In this document: positions 38,501-50,679 of the stretch, one piece after another
How positions within the stretch are numbered: position 1 is the stretch's first letter
Layout: every line of letters begins with the position of its first letter
DNA from: Telmatactis stephensoni
Taxonomy: Eukaryota > Cnidaria > Anthozoa > Actiniaria > Isophelliidae
Length of the DNA: 64,000 nt
Assembly (NCBI GenBank): GCA_029948255.1
Contig: JALIZF010001882.1
Coordinates: forward strand, 310,001 to 374,000
Direction of reading: 5' to 3'
Notes under the pieces: generated by a model
The model's database searches: none
What the model was told of the DNA's origin: nothing
What the model saw: the letters and a program-made list of their open reading frames with translations, nothing else
Made by a program: the position numbers and the translations under genes

Positions 38501-41257
38501 AGCGTAATTTGTTGATGTTGAAATCAAAACTCAGCCGAAAAGAAAGTAAAGTTTTGCAGAAATATATAACGCTAATGAGATCAACTAGCGCGCGTGTAAA
38601 CATCATTATATTGAAGACGATCCGTGTTAGGGATCGAAGCGTCTTTATCTAAAAACTTCAAAAAAGTCCGAAAAAACAAGATAAATTTCAGTCATATCCA
38701 TGACTCCTGACTGCAATTTGAGGATACCCATTCGATTCAAAGTACTACATTAAATTTATTTCGAAGTGCGTTAATTGGAAGAAAGCTTCATACCAATTTC
38801 TCGCCTTTTGAATTCTCAATGATACGGCTAAACAACAGCTGCTTACTGCAATTTATTGCTAACTGTGGAGATATAAAATTAATATCTATCGTCCGTCGGC
38901 AACACAAAGGTAAAGCACCACATTTAGCGCTGGAAATTTCTTCAGCTAGAATTAAGCTTGTCTCCTAGCTGGAAGCCGACGGTGCGCTCTTTACCATCTT
39001 TACGCTCTTTACCTCTTTCCATCAGTGCTCCGTTTAAGGCTATTTGAAGCTACTTAAATTAAAGCTACACAGAATGGAAAGAAGTTGCAGCAAGTGCGAG
39101 GTGACTGGGAATCGAACTCAGGACCTCTCGCATCAGAATGTCGCACATTAACTAACTGAGTTACACTTGCTCAGAAGCGTAAGGTTGGACCGCAGAAGCC
39201 CTGGTCCCTCACGTATCTCGTATCTCGACCAATGCTCACTTCCACACAAATTTCTTACCGAGGCTACGCTAAACTAATCCAAACTAGATTAAAAACTTAT
39301 CTTAAATTTTCCCCGTTTTTGCTCTTTTCACACCGAAATGGCATTTTCTTCGTTTACTCGGTGGATTTTCGAACGTTCACTCGGCGGATATGTGCTGTGG
39401 ACATCTGTTGGCATTTTGTTGAAGACAAAAATCTACATATTATCATGCCCTCTACATTCGCCGAGTAATTCATAATCTAGTACTAAAAACACCAACCTAA
39501 TAGTGTATGTCCTAGTTATTATAATATGTCGAAGACTACTTCCGGTGAAATCGCGCGCTCTGATTTGCGAACAGCGTTTGGAAGTCGATTATTTTTCCCG
39601 TAATCGATCGGTCTGGATTACGGGATTCAAAAATGTCTTCATTTTAAATCACTTACAAAGAATGAGTAGCGGAAAATCTAATAAAAGACATACAATTTCT
39701 TTATAGCTAGCAATTAAAAGAAAAACAAAAGAACTATATAATAACAAAATAGCTAACTCAAGTACATGTGTAAACACTAAACAAGATTACCAGTGTTTTA
39801 CAACTACTGACCCCAAGATGCTATTCTTGATAAGAGTACAGAATGTCCTCCTAATCACATAAAAGACACATCAAAGCTTCACAAACATTTTCATAAAACT
39901 TACAGTTTTGAGTAGATAAGCTGTATTTCAATTTTGTATCTTCCATAGCGAATTTAAAACTCAATGCCAACGATATTTATCTCTTTTTGAGTTTTACAGT
40001 GCTATTTTCAAGTCTTCCATAACCACTTCATATTTTTGTTCAAAACGTTTCGGTTTAATCTAGTTAAATGCTATAAAATGAGGGAAATTAAAAGGCACCA
40101 TGCATAGTAGTACAAGTCCACCACGAGTTGACGAACCGAGGAATCGTATCGAACTCAAAAGTCAGTTCATTTTGCTAAATATGGTTTATCATTTTCCATG
40201 AGCTCTAAAATTATCCAAGAGTCTCATTTGTCAGGAGTCTTGTTTTTAAACAATTGTTAATAAGAAAACGACCTTACTATTGATGTATTTTTTTTGTGAA
40301 CTTACAATTACAAAAAAGGCGGGAATATTGAATCCAGGCGCGCGCGCGTAAACCGGAAATCAAGTGTCCAAATGCTAGAGAAGACGAAAGAGGTTAAAAA
40401 CACCATATAATAAACTTCTTATTAACCGCGCTCTCGGTTAATAAGATGTAATTACTGCAGCGAACTATTTATGGTTTTAATTTGACATTGTCCCTAATGC
40501 TTTTTGTATTTTTTATACTTTATTTGTAGGCCAGTGGATATTTGGGGAAGTAGTATGTGACGCCTGGATACTTGCCAACATGTGGTTTTGCATCGCATCA
40601 ATCTTAAGCCTCTGCGCTGTCACGTGGGATCGTTACGTCGCTGTGACATCACCGCTCCACTACGTCGCGCGAATGAACAACAAACACGTGATAAAACTGA
40701 TTGTTACAACCTGGATAACGTCTTTATTAGCTGCTATTATCAACTGTTACGGTATTAAGACCTCACCATCGAGAATTCTCTGCGAAATACAAGGTTTTCC
40801 TCTTTATTACACAATCCCAGACTTTCTTTTACTCTACTTAATCCCTATGATTGGCATTGTGTTTGTCAACATCAGTATTGCTAAAGCCGTCTCTAGGCAG
40901 ATGAAACGTATTCACACTCAAACAGCACACGTCATAGAAGTACCTGACCTAAATGAGACTTCCACCTCCAACAAGTCCAATCCCAATTCGTCTAGAACTC
41001 TCAGAACTCTGAAAAAAGAAATCAAAACATTTCGCACGTTTCTTATTGTTACGGGAGCTTTCTTTGTGAGCTGGTCGCCATTTTTCTTTATTATATTCAT
41101 TGACCCTATATCTAAAGTACATGGCACAGCTGTATATATATGCGTTATTTTGACTTATATCAACAGTGCCTCTAACCCTTTAGTTTACAGTATTTTCAAC
41201 AAAGACTTTAGGCAAGCACTGTCAGCCAGCATCAAATGCACGTGTTATCACAGTTAA
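35541..41257 (+). CDS. Class A (rhodopsin-like) GPCR, two exons, 347 aa
   Basis: Exon 1 is 35541-35856 (donor G|GTAGGT) and exon 2 is 40530-41257 (acceptor TTATTTGTAG); the codon split at the junction gives Gly106 and the frame continues as QWIFGEVVC. Features: N-glycosylation sites NFT and NAS near the N-terminus; TM1 with GNVLV (Asn56); TM2 LAVAD (Asp84); Cys115 and an ECL2 Cys (ILCEIQ) for the conserved disulfide; TM3 ending DRY (139-141); TM6 with SWSPFF in place of CWxP; TM7 NPLVY followed by FNKDFRQAL (helix 8). Position 3.32 is Asn122, so the amine-binding Asp is absent, and position 7.43 is Tyr, not the opsin Lys. It is therefore an orphan-like receptor of the cnidarian class A expansion; adenosine- or melatonin-like annotations would be guesses. 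It would sit in the plasma membrane and signal through G proteins. All core motifs are intact, so it is probably functional. Confidence 0.88.
36079..36234. repeat. (CTCTT)n microsatellite
   Basis: About 31 pentanucleotide units, nearly perfect. Confidence 0.95.
39088..39171 (-). repeat. tRNA-derived SINE head
   Basis: On the minus strand AGCAAGTGTAACTCAGTTAG begins a tRNA-like sequence with an A-box-like TAACTCAGTTAGTTAA and a B box in GAGTTCGATTCCC. The acceptor stem of a true tRNA cannot be formed immediately after the T arm, so it is read as a SINE head with its body at lower coordinates (about 38990-39087). Confidence 0.55.
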
Positions 41258-41960
41258 AAAGAATTATGGATATATGGGCTACCTGTGCTTTAACAAAGAC
41301 TTTAGGCAAACACTGTCCGCCAACACCACGGTCAAATGATTTTTAGCCCAACAAGCCTCGGTATGAACTCTTAAGAAAACGCTTGCCAAAAAACGAAAGA
41401 TAACTTTGAAAGCGATGTATATATAAACTCAAACCTGAGATGTCTACAGTTTGGTATTCTGTAAGGTATTAATAGATTAGTCTCTAATAAACAATTCAAT
41501 ATTCAATCAAAATATTTGACGATGTGTCACGTGCACCGCAGATCAAATTTGCGAATTTTCAGTCTACCACAGCTAATATTAAGACCACAGGAAACCCGAA
41601 CCGAATTTATCAGATTTATCAAAAAGAAAAACAATAGCTCAAACGACGATATTTTACGATACCTTTTGGTATATTTCCCTCATATTATATATTTGAACTG
41701 CACAATGAGATTAAAAACTCCTAAATATTGATAATACGAAAAAAATTCTAAGTAAAAATTTCATGGGCTTCCTGTGATTAAGACGCGGCCGCGCAAAAGC
41801 ACGCGAAATCTGGCGCATGCGCAGACATTTGACGCGGTGTTCTGTCCGCCAGCCTCGAGTATCGTTACAATTGAATGAAATTTGGGCTACCTGTGTTTTT
41901 ACAAAGACCTTAGGCAAAAAGAGTTTATCGGGGCGGGAATATGGGCTATCTGTATTTGAG
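41258..41960 (+). repeat. Degenerate repeats of the GPCR 3' end
   Basis: Just after the stop codon, ACAAAGACTTTAGGCAAACA (41296 on) copies the helix-8 coding sequence ACAAAGACTTTAGGCAAGCA (41202 on). A third, poorer copy (GGGCTACCTGTGTTTTTACAAAGACCTTAGGCA) lies at about 41884-41916 and a fourth trace (GGGCTATCTGT) at 41943. They look like remnants of tandem duplication of the gene's end. Confidence 0.6.
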
Positions 41961-43109
41961 ATTATACAACAGAAATAGTATGTCGATCATTTTTAATTGA
42001 AAGTGAACCAAATTTACAGTGATCGAAACACTGCGAAAAGGAAGTAAAAACAAAATCGGAAGTGCAGCAATGGAAGTCGAAACACTTCACTTCGAAGTTT
42101 CTATTTGTGAACACTGACGCTAGAAACAAATCGAAGGAGGCGTTATCAACAACAAAGAAACGAAATTTAGTGAAAACTCTCGATTCAGTCTCTTTGGTTT
42201 CACCAAGGGCTGACAATCTAAAAGCTGAACAAATTTAGAAAGAGGGGAGGGTGGGAGGAAGACAAGAATGGAATTAGGTAGGAGAGTAAGAAAGGAAAGG
42301 TTAGGCCTAAAAAATAAAACGTTACGTTAATTTCCTCGTAAGTATCTTGGTGCCATTGAAAATTATGTTTAATTTTTGGACTTCCTGTGGCCAGAGAAGA
42401 AAGGGATCCGACACAGGAATCCCTACGAACGGGTTGAATGGATGAGAGTCTAAATCTTGCTTAATAATACGAATTACATTAATTCATGGTAAATTCGATC
42501 AATATTTAATTCTTTTAAAATTAAATACAATCTTTTCAGTTTTAATATTAGTTTAAGACGATTTACCACGCAATAAAGTTAAAAGAAAAACGTTTCACAA
42601 GGGAATAAAGAAAACACAACCAAAAACGCCGCGCTAATAAACTTGCATGTGCTCAAGTAAAACCGGAATAATTACTTTGTTGTCGTTCAGTTTATTGTTA
42701 ACACCGACAAAATGACCACTTATTAATGGGAGCCCCCTAAGCCATAAACACCCATGCAGGCGCGCGGTTATGACAGCACCCACGCAGCCCTGTTATACCT
42801 AGTATGTGTTCGTATATTCTGAATAATACATAGGTATATATATATATATATGAGTTCCAATAGTCCAGTTTCCAATTACTAGAGACCACTCAGCTTCCCG
42901 ATCGACAAAAGGCGCATTTATACATGGTAAGCCCTCCTCTTCAAGACCCATTGGAGTAAACTCCGGATTTTTGTGTTGTTCTTTATCAACAATTTATGCT
43001 TTTAGTCTCTAGTGGTATTTTTGAAAAATTCACGTTGACTCGAGGCTGACCTTGGTCTGTTGTCTAATTTTGCAACGATATCATCACACTTGAAATAGGT
43101 CTATTGGGT
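41961..43109. other. No gene
   Basis: AT-rich; (TA)n at about 42836-42850. No other structure recognised. Confidence 0.4.
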
Positions 43110-43160
43110 CAACCGCTATAGTCGTAAAACGGCCAAAAATTTAGCCGTTAGGCGTAAAAT
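43110..43160. repeat. CCGTTAGCCGTAAAACGGCC-type repeat, copy 1
   Basis: AACCGCTATAGTCGTAAAAC followed by GGCCAAAAATTTAGCCGTTA. It recurs at 43867-43915 and weaker AACCGTTA motifs lie between (43173, 43418). Confidence 0.6.
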
Positions 43161-43537
43161 AATACAATTTCTAACCGTTAGCTGTATAACTTTTTTCTAG
43201 CAAAGATTTTTAATTTTGAATGTACCACAAACACTTGTTCGGACTTTCATGAGTCATTTCGTGGCTTGGTACCGAAAAAAAGAGCTAGGGGTCTAGATCG
43301 ATCTTGTATGGTATAGCAGAGCCCTAGGACGCTAAATAGGTTATTCAACAATGAAAATTCATTTTTGTCGAGGCTGAGGTTGAACGACGAGACCCGTGAA
43401 ATGGTCTGTTAACCGTTACTGTAAAAAATATTTTTACCGTCAACCGAAAGCCACCACCCCATTGAGACCCTCAAATATGAGTATTTTAACTGGATAAAAC
43501 ATTGTTATATGGTTATATCTAATTATAAAATATTTGA

Positions 43538-43814
43538 GATATAACGCGCGCGCTGATTGGTTGACTACCATGTTTATATCAGAGGACAGAGATATGGCTC
43601 GCACAAAAACGTCGAAAATATTTCATAAAAGCAATACAAAACGACCGCTTATGTCTCTGTACTGTGATATAAGCACTCAGGCAGATGTAGAGCACTCGAA
43701 AAGCAAGAGAAACACTCGGCTACGCCTCGTGTTCCTAAGCTTGCTCTCCTCTTGCTCTATATCTTCCATCGTATTTATATCACAGTACAGAGACATGCGC
43801 GCGCGTTTTGTATT
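43538..43814. mobile_element. MITE family copy (ATATAACGCGCGCG termini)
   Basis: Begins GATATAACGCGCGCGCTGAT and ends with GCGCGCGCGTTTTGTATTG. The interior is palindromic: TCTCTGTACTGTGATATAA and its inverse TTTATATCACAGTACAGAGA, AAGCAAGAG and CTCTTGCT. Other copies are at 26143 and 50531. Confidence 0.7.
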
Positions 43815-43866
43815 GCTTAAAAAACATGCATTCGCGTTCCTAAGGCATGAAAGAGTCTGAATGGGG

Positions 43867-43915
43867 TTAACCGTTAGCCGTAAAACGGCCAAACATTTAG
43901 CCGTTGGGCGTAAAA
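43867..43915. repeat. CCGTTAGCCGTAAAACGGCC-type repeat, copy 2
   Basis: AACCGTTAGCCGTAAAACGG then CCAAACATTTAGCCGTTGGG; direct repeat of 43110-43160, on the other side of the MITE. Confidence 0.6.
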
Positions 43916-45582
43916 ATGAAAAAAATAATGTTTGACCTTCAAAAACAATGAAAACTAATCATGAAGCTTCTGTTAAACGTAACGGGAAGAAATTTGACGC
44001 AACTGTAAAGCATAAATATTAACCATTAACTATAGAGACCATTGAAACCCTCGCATAATCTATTTTTCTATTCGTTTACAGCAGGAAAATCTCTCATTAT
44101 AGAGTAATACACTATGGGAAAAAAGAAATCCATAGTTGTATGGTCTATAATTCAATAATACACGGCTCTATACAGCCGAGAGCTTTGACGTCATAAATGC
44201 ACGAATACTCTTTACGTGATAAACCCCTGAAGTACTCGACAGTCTGAAGTAGACCCTTAAGTGTTTTTGAGTTTTTTTTGCCAACAGCAACCCTCATCCA
44301 CACTCCTCCCCCAAAAAAATAAAAAAATAAAGAGCAGTTTTTCTATTAGAGTTTGAAACGGATCGTCGCCTTTGTTTGGAAGGCAATATTTTTTTTATTT
44401 GAATTTAATTTTATGTTTGAGTTTGCGATTTCCATGCAATTAAGCTTCAGGCGACTATATGATCAAAATAAGTTTATGTTTCCTAGTTGTTTGATCTTAC
44501 CACCTTCCTGTCTTAAATAAGAAAGTGTGCGTGGTAAAGGATCAGATGATGCATCACTTGCTCCTAATAAACTCAAAACAACTTGACAGTTGGTGAATAG
44601 CATCTTAGAAAGAAAGAAAACTTCTAGAACTCATTTGGGTAGCATTTTTAAGGTATGTACGTCAATCAAAATACTATTCAAAAAGTTTCTAGTTCTTTCA
44701 TTGTTTCTTTGTTCATTCTTTTTCGAATTCCACTCAATCTTTCTTTTAATTTTTTTTCAACTTTAATTCCGTTATACGACGAAGCAAGAAGACGCAAGCA
44801 GACTTCATGACGATCGTTTTTTATTTTATTCGTTGTTTTCCTATATTTATTTATCTATTTCTTTAATTTCTACATAAACCTCAAATTGCTTTCGAGATAA
44901 AAATCTTAAATTCTCAAATCGCAAATATTTATCTGAATGTAAGTTCTTTATGCACAAATTACTTCTTGGCTTGCGCTTTACATATTTACCTGACTATGCA
45001 ATCATGGAGATTTGTTTGTACTCTCTTTAAACTTTAATTTTAAACTATATCTTTATACCTAATCTTAACCTATTTACGAGTATAGCTACGTTCACACTAC
45101 TCCAAATAAATTTGAAAACGCATCAATTATTGCTACTGTTAAGCCATCCGTCCGCACTAAAACAACGTTTTTCTTCTGTCTAAGAAGTGGAAACGGAGAA
45201 AAAAAGATGTTTTTTTGAAATCTTTCCACATTAGTGTGGTAAGATGTGCATAATGGGAAAATGTCGTTATATGGAAACAGCGAGGCGTTGTCGAGTCTAG
45301 CTCCCTCGCCGGAGGCAAGGTGCCGAGTATCACATTAACTATCTTCTTCTTCGTCCTGTTGCCACTGAGTTCACTGCACATTCGGTACATTTCTAGACTT
45401 TTTAGGTTTGCAAACTTCTATACTGGTTTTACAGCTTCGAGGTAAGGTTTGCAGTAGTCTTTTACATCTGCCAACTATAAATATACTATTTCTTAGTTCC
45501 TTGCTTTTGTTTGAATCTTTTTGTTCTTTATCATCTTCTTACAATACTGTTAATTTTCCTATGTTATCAGATAGACATACTT
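43916..45582. other. No gene
   Basis: AT-rich DNA without recognisable frames or repeats. Confidence 0.4.
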
Positions 45583-45618
<36 letters not shown>

Positions 45619-45870
45619 GTCTTTCTTTCTTTTCTTTTATTTCTTTCATTCATTCTTTCTTGTCTTTCTTTCTTTCTTTTCTTTCTTTCTCTCTTGTCTT
45701 TCTTTCTCTCTTGTCTGTCTTTCTTTCTCTCTTGTCTTTCTTTCTTTTCTTTTATTTCTTTCATTCTTTCTTGTCTTTCTTTCTTTCTTTTCTTTTTTCT
45801 TTTCTTTGGTTTTCTTTGTTTCTTTCTTTTCTTTTTTCTCTTTCTTTTCTTTTTATTTCTTACTTAATTA
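45583..45870. repeat. (CTTT)n imperfect microsatellite
   Basis: About 290 bp of CTTT units broken by TTGT and TCTC; the Phe/Leu/Ser frames through it are artefacts. Confidence 0.95.
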
Positions 45871-48456
45871 CTTTCCTTTCATTTGTTTCGTTTCCTCGAT
45901 CGTTTCCTTCCTTCCTTTTCCCTTTTTGTTATGTTTTGCTCGTTCAATACAGTTATTTAATTATATATAGTAAAAGCTCTTAGCAAATTTTTTTAGAGGA
46001 AGTCGTACTATTTTGTACTGACACAAGCTATTCTTTGATCAGGTTTTAGAATTCATCATCATATATAATTGAGGACTTGTTCGAACTTAAGCTGGATACT
46101 TCTGGACAAAAATTAATGGCACTTCTACTTATATCCTGTCTCTTTCTAAGTTTTCAATTAACATGGATGTGAGATTTTTATGTTTTGAATTCAGTTATAT
46201 TATATCTTGTGATCATTGTTGTCAATGTTTACAAGATTTTGGTTGAAATAAGAGCTAAAGTTTACTTTTTAGCAGTAAAATTGCATTTATTAATATTCTT
46301 ACTTGGCTAGAAATAAACAGGTGAAGTCTATTGTTGTTCTGATCACTTATAAAACAGGAAGAGCCCTGTGGCAAAATAAAACCACTTCTATGTGTGGCAA
46401 TAGCCGCCTGTTTTCTCCATCAACACAGCAGGGAGCAGAACATTTCAGACAAAATTACATAAAAAAATCAATATTTTACAACCATACTTAATGATGATTT
46501 GAAAATGAATCCAGCTTGTATAAGGTGTTCATTCTATTTTCTTTAGGTCGAACCGAACTGACAGGTGGCTAATAGTAAGGTCCAACCGAACCCTTTTTTA
46601 CAGTTGAGACTATTATATTACTCTTACAATCGCGTAAATATCACTCAGAATCGCGCAGCTCAACCAAATTATAAAATAGAAATATTTTTGACACCAGACT
46701 AAACTTGATCTTCAGAGAGCAATTGACAATTGTAATCTAATTTTGAGTGTAGAATTTAATCCAGGTTTTAAAATTTGATTTTGAGGATAATAATAATAGC
46801 TTTGGGGCTCTTCAGATCCTATATAAGATGATTTGATTCGATTTCTAGGTTTCTATCAGCTGACTGCGAAACTCATTATCTGCCTTCAAATGCTCAAATA
46901 CTGACCACCATCGCTCCCAACCAAAGGATACTATCCAGAACTTGTCATTCAGCTAATGAAAATTCCAACGAGATTGATCGAGAATGAAGCCAGATGAAAC
47001 CCAGCAAATTGCGGCCAACCAAAATTGTTAATTTCCTTCGGTTTGGTAACTCGTGGATGTAGATCTAGTTTTCTATGCCGCAACTGTAAATACATCTCCA
47101 TATATGCGCAACGTTTTTGTTACCGCTTTTCTTATAAAAAATTGGATATTGAAAAATAATAACGGTTTCACACAGATCGCAATCAAGGCAAATCAAAGCT
47201 TTTAAAAGAACTTGCATGCCGCATGCGGTACGACGCAAGTCTCAAATAACACATATTGTGGACGCGCAGTTGATGTTTTGCTTATCTTTACTGTTAACGA
47301 TTTGTTTTGTTATATTTCCGTTTTTCGCAAAAAATAGACTTCATCGGATATTCATCTCACGTCATGTTTGTTAAATAAAACTTGTAAAATGTTTGATAAA
47401 CAATGTTTGATATCTCCGATATAACGAGCTCTATTATGTCTTTATTATCTTTAAATTTTCAAAATAAGAAATGAGTAAGAGCCCGACTAGAGGTGCATGG
47501 TCACTCAATAGAATCTTAACTTCATTTGCAGTGTTAGCTACAGCTGCTTAACTGGCTTCGATTCAAGATCGACTATAAATAAGCCTTTAAACTCGCGTCG
47601 CAGAAGAACTCGCAAAAGAACGTTGTTTTTCCCCAAGAAATATCACTATAAACAGTTCGTGACCTTGATGGATGCTTCCAAAAATATAAAACACTGGATT
47701 TAGCATGATAATTTGGAATATTTGGAATAATAAAAGAAACTAGACGCTTTAATAACATAAAATGGTTTGCCTGTAGGCGTGTAGCATAACGAATTGTGTT
47801 ACAATCTCCGATACAAATAGCTAGTGATTCGATAGCACTGTGTCCTTAGTATCAAACAATAAAACTCTAAACCCGGTAATTGAGCTTTTCAGTTTAAGAG
47901 GAGATTTTTTTCAATGACGAGCAACAATGGCGAAAAGCGCCAAAAACTAGACCTTCGTTGGAATTTTAATCCAAATTTTCGTTCTGGATTAACACTCAAA
48001 TCCTTTTTCTACCGGTTAAAAACTGATGTACCAAGATAAAATGCCTGTTTAAAACGGATTTTTGAATTGTACAAAGACTTTTTCTTGAAGTTGTGTTGGG
48101 ATGAAGCATTTTCAATCTGAATATAAAGAAAACATAGTACAGCAAATGAGCAAATGAAGCTTAAGGCCTAAACTTCATTTTCGATCCAAATTTTTGCTTT
48201 GGATTAACACTTTGATTCAACTTTCATCGGCCAAAACTACTTACAAACAACCGTTAAACTTTCTAACAGAAATGATTTTAGTTTTGTACAACATCTATTT
48301 TTCAACTCAGGAGTTTTTTTCGTTCACATTGTCAAGCACACTGACTTGCATAAATAACAGAGAGTAATTTCCAGTGAATTCGACGATTAACGAGGTTGCC
48401 ATGGTATTGTGCCGAAATATTTGCTTGCTATGGTCCTCTGGGTAACATCATTAAGA
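45871..48456. other. No gene
   Basis: Contains two related short segments (AATTTTAATCCAAATTTTCG...TGGATTAACACT at 47961 and CATTTTCGATCCAAATTTTT...TTGGATTAACACT at 48176), also related to 22130. Probably remnants of a dispersed repeat. Confidence 0.4.
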
Positions 48457-48464
48457 CCTCTTGG

Positions 48465-48784
48465 TGACACTAGTGAAAAACGTCTGCGCATGCGTGCATA
48501 TTACGATGTTTTCTTAAGAAATGTTTGCGGAGTTTTAGCCTGAAATGAAATGCTCGTGTTCTCGGTGTATACATAAAATTTCTCTTGTATACTTTTGTGA
48601 GACAAAGATATTGTATTAATGAAGACATTATGTTAATACTAGCCCTAAGTTTGAAGAATTGATCTTAAGTTTTGACATTTTGTGAAAACCGTTGTTGAAG
48701 GCAAGCGTAAAAGCGAAATTTGCATAAGTTACAAAAGCACGAAGACGTGACTACGAGCATGCGCAGACGTTTTTCACTAGTGTC
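48465..48784. mobile_element. hAT-like MITE with 8-bp target duplication
   Basis: Inverted ends GACACTAGTGAAAAACGTCT and GCGCATGC pair across 320 bp. CCTCTTGG stands directly outside both ends (48457-48464, 48785-48792). An 8-bp duplication is the hAT hallmark. Non-coding. Confidence 0.8.
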
Positions 48785-49078
48785 CCTCTTGGTATTCTTG
48801 ACTTGTAACCACGTGACCAAAAATGTACGTCACGAGCGTTCGCCATGTTGGAACTTTTTTTGACGCAGGAAATAATCAAAACGGAGAAACGTGACGTTTT
48901 TTTAGACTGGGTTTCCTGTGGCAACCCAGAAATGATCTTCCTAGAAAACTTAACTTTTCTCTTTAGGAGAAGGTAGAAGGAAACCTCTGCTCGCAGAATA
49001 AGGATGTGTAGGTTTGTTAAGTTTATGTCACAGGAAATCCTAATATTTTGTTGCAATTCCTGTAAGTAGATATCCTGC

Positions 49079-49200
49079 TAGTCTCCTTCGCAGCCGTTAT
49101 TAGTCTAGCTCCCATTCCCCTGCGGTCCTCTCCCGCCAGCCACTGGAAGAGGACCGCAGGGGAATGGGAGCTAGACTAATAACGGCTGCGAAGGAGACTA
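49079..49200. mobile_element. MULE-like MITE, near-perfect hairpin, 9-bp target duplication
   Basis: TAGTCTCCTTCGCAGCCGTT and on through about 53 bp pairs perfectly with the right half; the unpaired centre is about 15 bp. ATATCCTGC lies outside both ends (49070-49078, 49201-49209), a 9-bp duplication as for Mutator-like elements. Perfect arms suggest a young insertion. Confidence 0.85.
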
Positions 49201-49209
49201 ATATCCTGC

Positions 49210-50530
49210 GAGCAGAAGCCGCATCGCATCGCAGGGTACATCAGAGATGACATCGTAAATGAATCACTCTTTTTGGCCACAATCAATCAGTTTGTCGCTT
49301 TCTGATTGGTCGAGAGTTGTTGTAGATAAAAGTCCATACCAACAATTTACGATTTACGTCTCGTGAGTCCATAACATTTTGACCATGTGTGACGTAAAAT
49401 GTTGGTAAATAAGAGTCCATGCCATGGAAAACCATTGCAAATTTGTTAAGGTTCCACTCAAAATGAGTCATCACAATTTCTCGTTTAGTTGTTACAAATA
49501 AAGCAGTTCCTAGCACAATGATTCAATATTCAATCTGACAGAGAACTCAATAGTGTTTCTACGTGCTAAATCAAAATACCGATTATTCTTCATACTTAGT
49601 ACATCTACAAGTGATCATGAAAGGTATGTTTTGCAAATCATAACTGACTATGCTTTCAATATCAATTTGTAACATCTCAGTAGTTAAGTATTTAGCCTCT
49701 ATTGCGTGGCAATCTTTGCGTTATATCGATGGATAAATTAAAAATTCTTAAGCCGAACTTTTAGACCCAATATAACGCGCCCTCGAGCACAGGGAGACCG
49801 ACTTTTAAGAATCGTATACGTATAGTAAATGCAAGATTTGAAACGAGACCACAGGGAACCCGGCTTTATTTATATATCGAAACGCTAATATTGGGATTCC
49901 TGTGGAATGAGATCGTTAACTGTACGATCGACATCCGGTAAGCATTCTATTACAGCAAATTACATGAGCGCGTATAAATATAAAGCCGTTTGGAACTGCT
50001 AGTACGTAAACCGATAGGGGATTAAGTTTATTGACTTTCGTAACGCATTCCCTAGTATATAACCACTAGAGGATCACCAACTGTCAACACTGTTGACGCG
50101 AACATGATATCCCCTCGCCAATAAACGCGGTTAATCGCTGGCAAAACAAACTGTGGGTTCGTTCGTTCAGTATTAACAGCAATTCAAGGTAATTTATTAT
50201 TGTCTGTTTATTTAAATAATTTTTCAAAAGGCCTATGATGATTATATCCTTTAATGGTAGCCACATGTAAAATGATGTGTTTGAAAACAGAATACGTTCC
50301 AGTTCTTTGGAACTGGAACAAGTTCAGTTCAACTTGTAAATTATGGAACTCTTTACCATTAGACATCAAGAAGAAAGAATCAATCAGTTCATTTAAAAAC
50401 GCACTCATACTTAGAAATCCAAAAAGAAATACCTCATTCCAATCCTTAATCCTTAATTTCTATTTATTACATTTCTATTGTCGCATGTTATCTTGAACTT
50501 ATTGTAAATAGTTTTTTATAAAATACTTGA
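49210..50530. other. No supported gene
   Basis: Only a small hairpin (CCAGTTCTTTGGAACTGG, about 50299-50316) and short open frames without features. Confidence 0.4.
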
Positions 50531-50679
50531 GATATAACGCGCGCGCAGATTGACTGGCTACCATGTTTATATCAGAGGACAGAGACATGGTTCGCTCAAA
50601 AAACGTCGAAAATATTTTATAAAAGCAATATAAGACGATCGCTTATGTCTCTGTTCTGTGATATAAACCCGATGGAAGA

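Larger units (their letters stand above)
35857..40529 (+). other. GPCR intron (4.7 kb)
   Basis: Contains a (CTCTT)n microsatellite, a tRNA-derived SINE-like sequence and otherwise AT-rich DNA. Short open frames inside it show no recognisable features. Confidence 0.8.

Noticed and set aside
39088..39171. Functional tRNA gene on the minus strand
   Set aside because: A and B boxes are present but the acceptor stem does not close in the proper position; a SINE head fits better.
43534..43892. 108-codon plus and 71-codon minus frames
   Set aside because: Both lie in the palindromic MITE, where open frames on both strands mirror each other.
45408..45983. 191-codon Phe/Ser/Leu frame resembling a membrane protein
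   Set aside because: Generated by the (CTTT)n repeat; three overlapping frames are open for the same reason.
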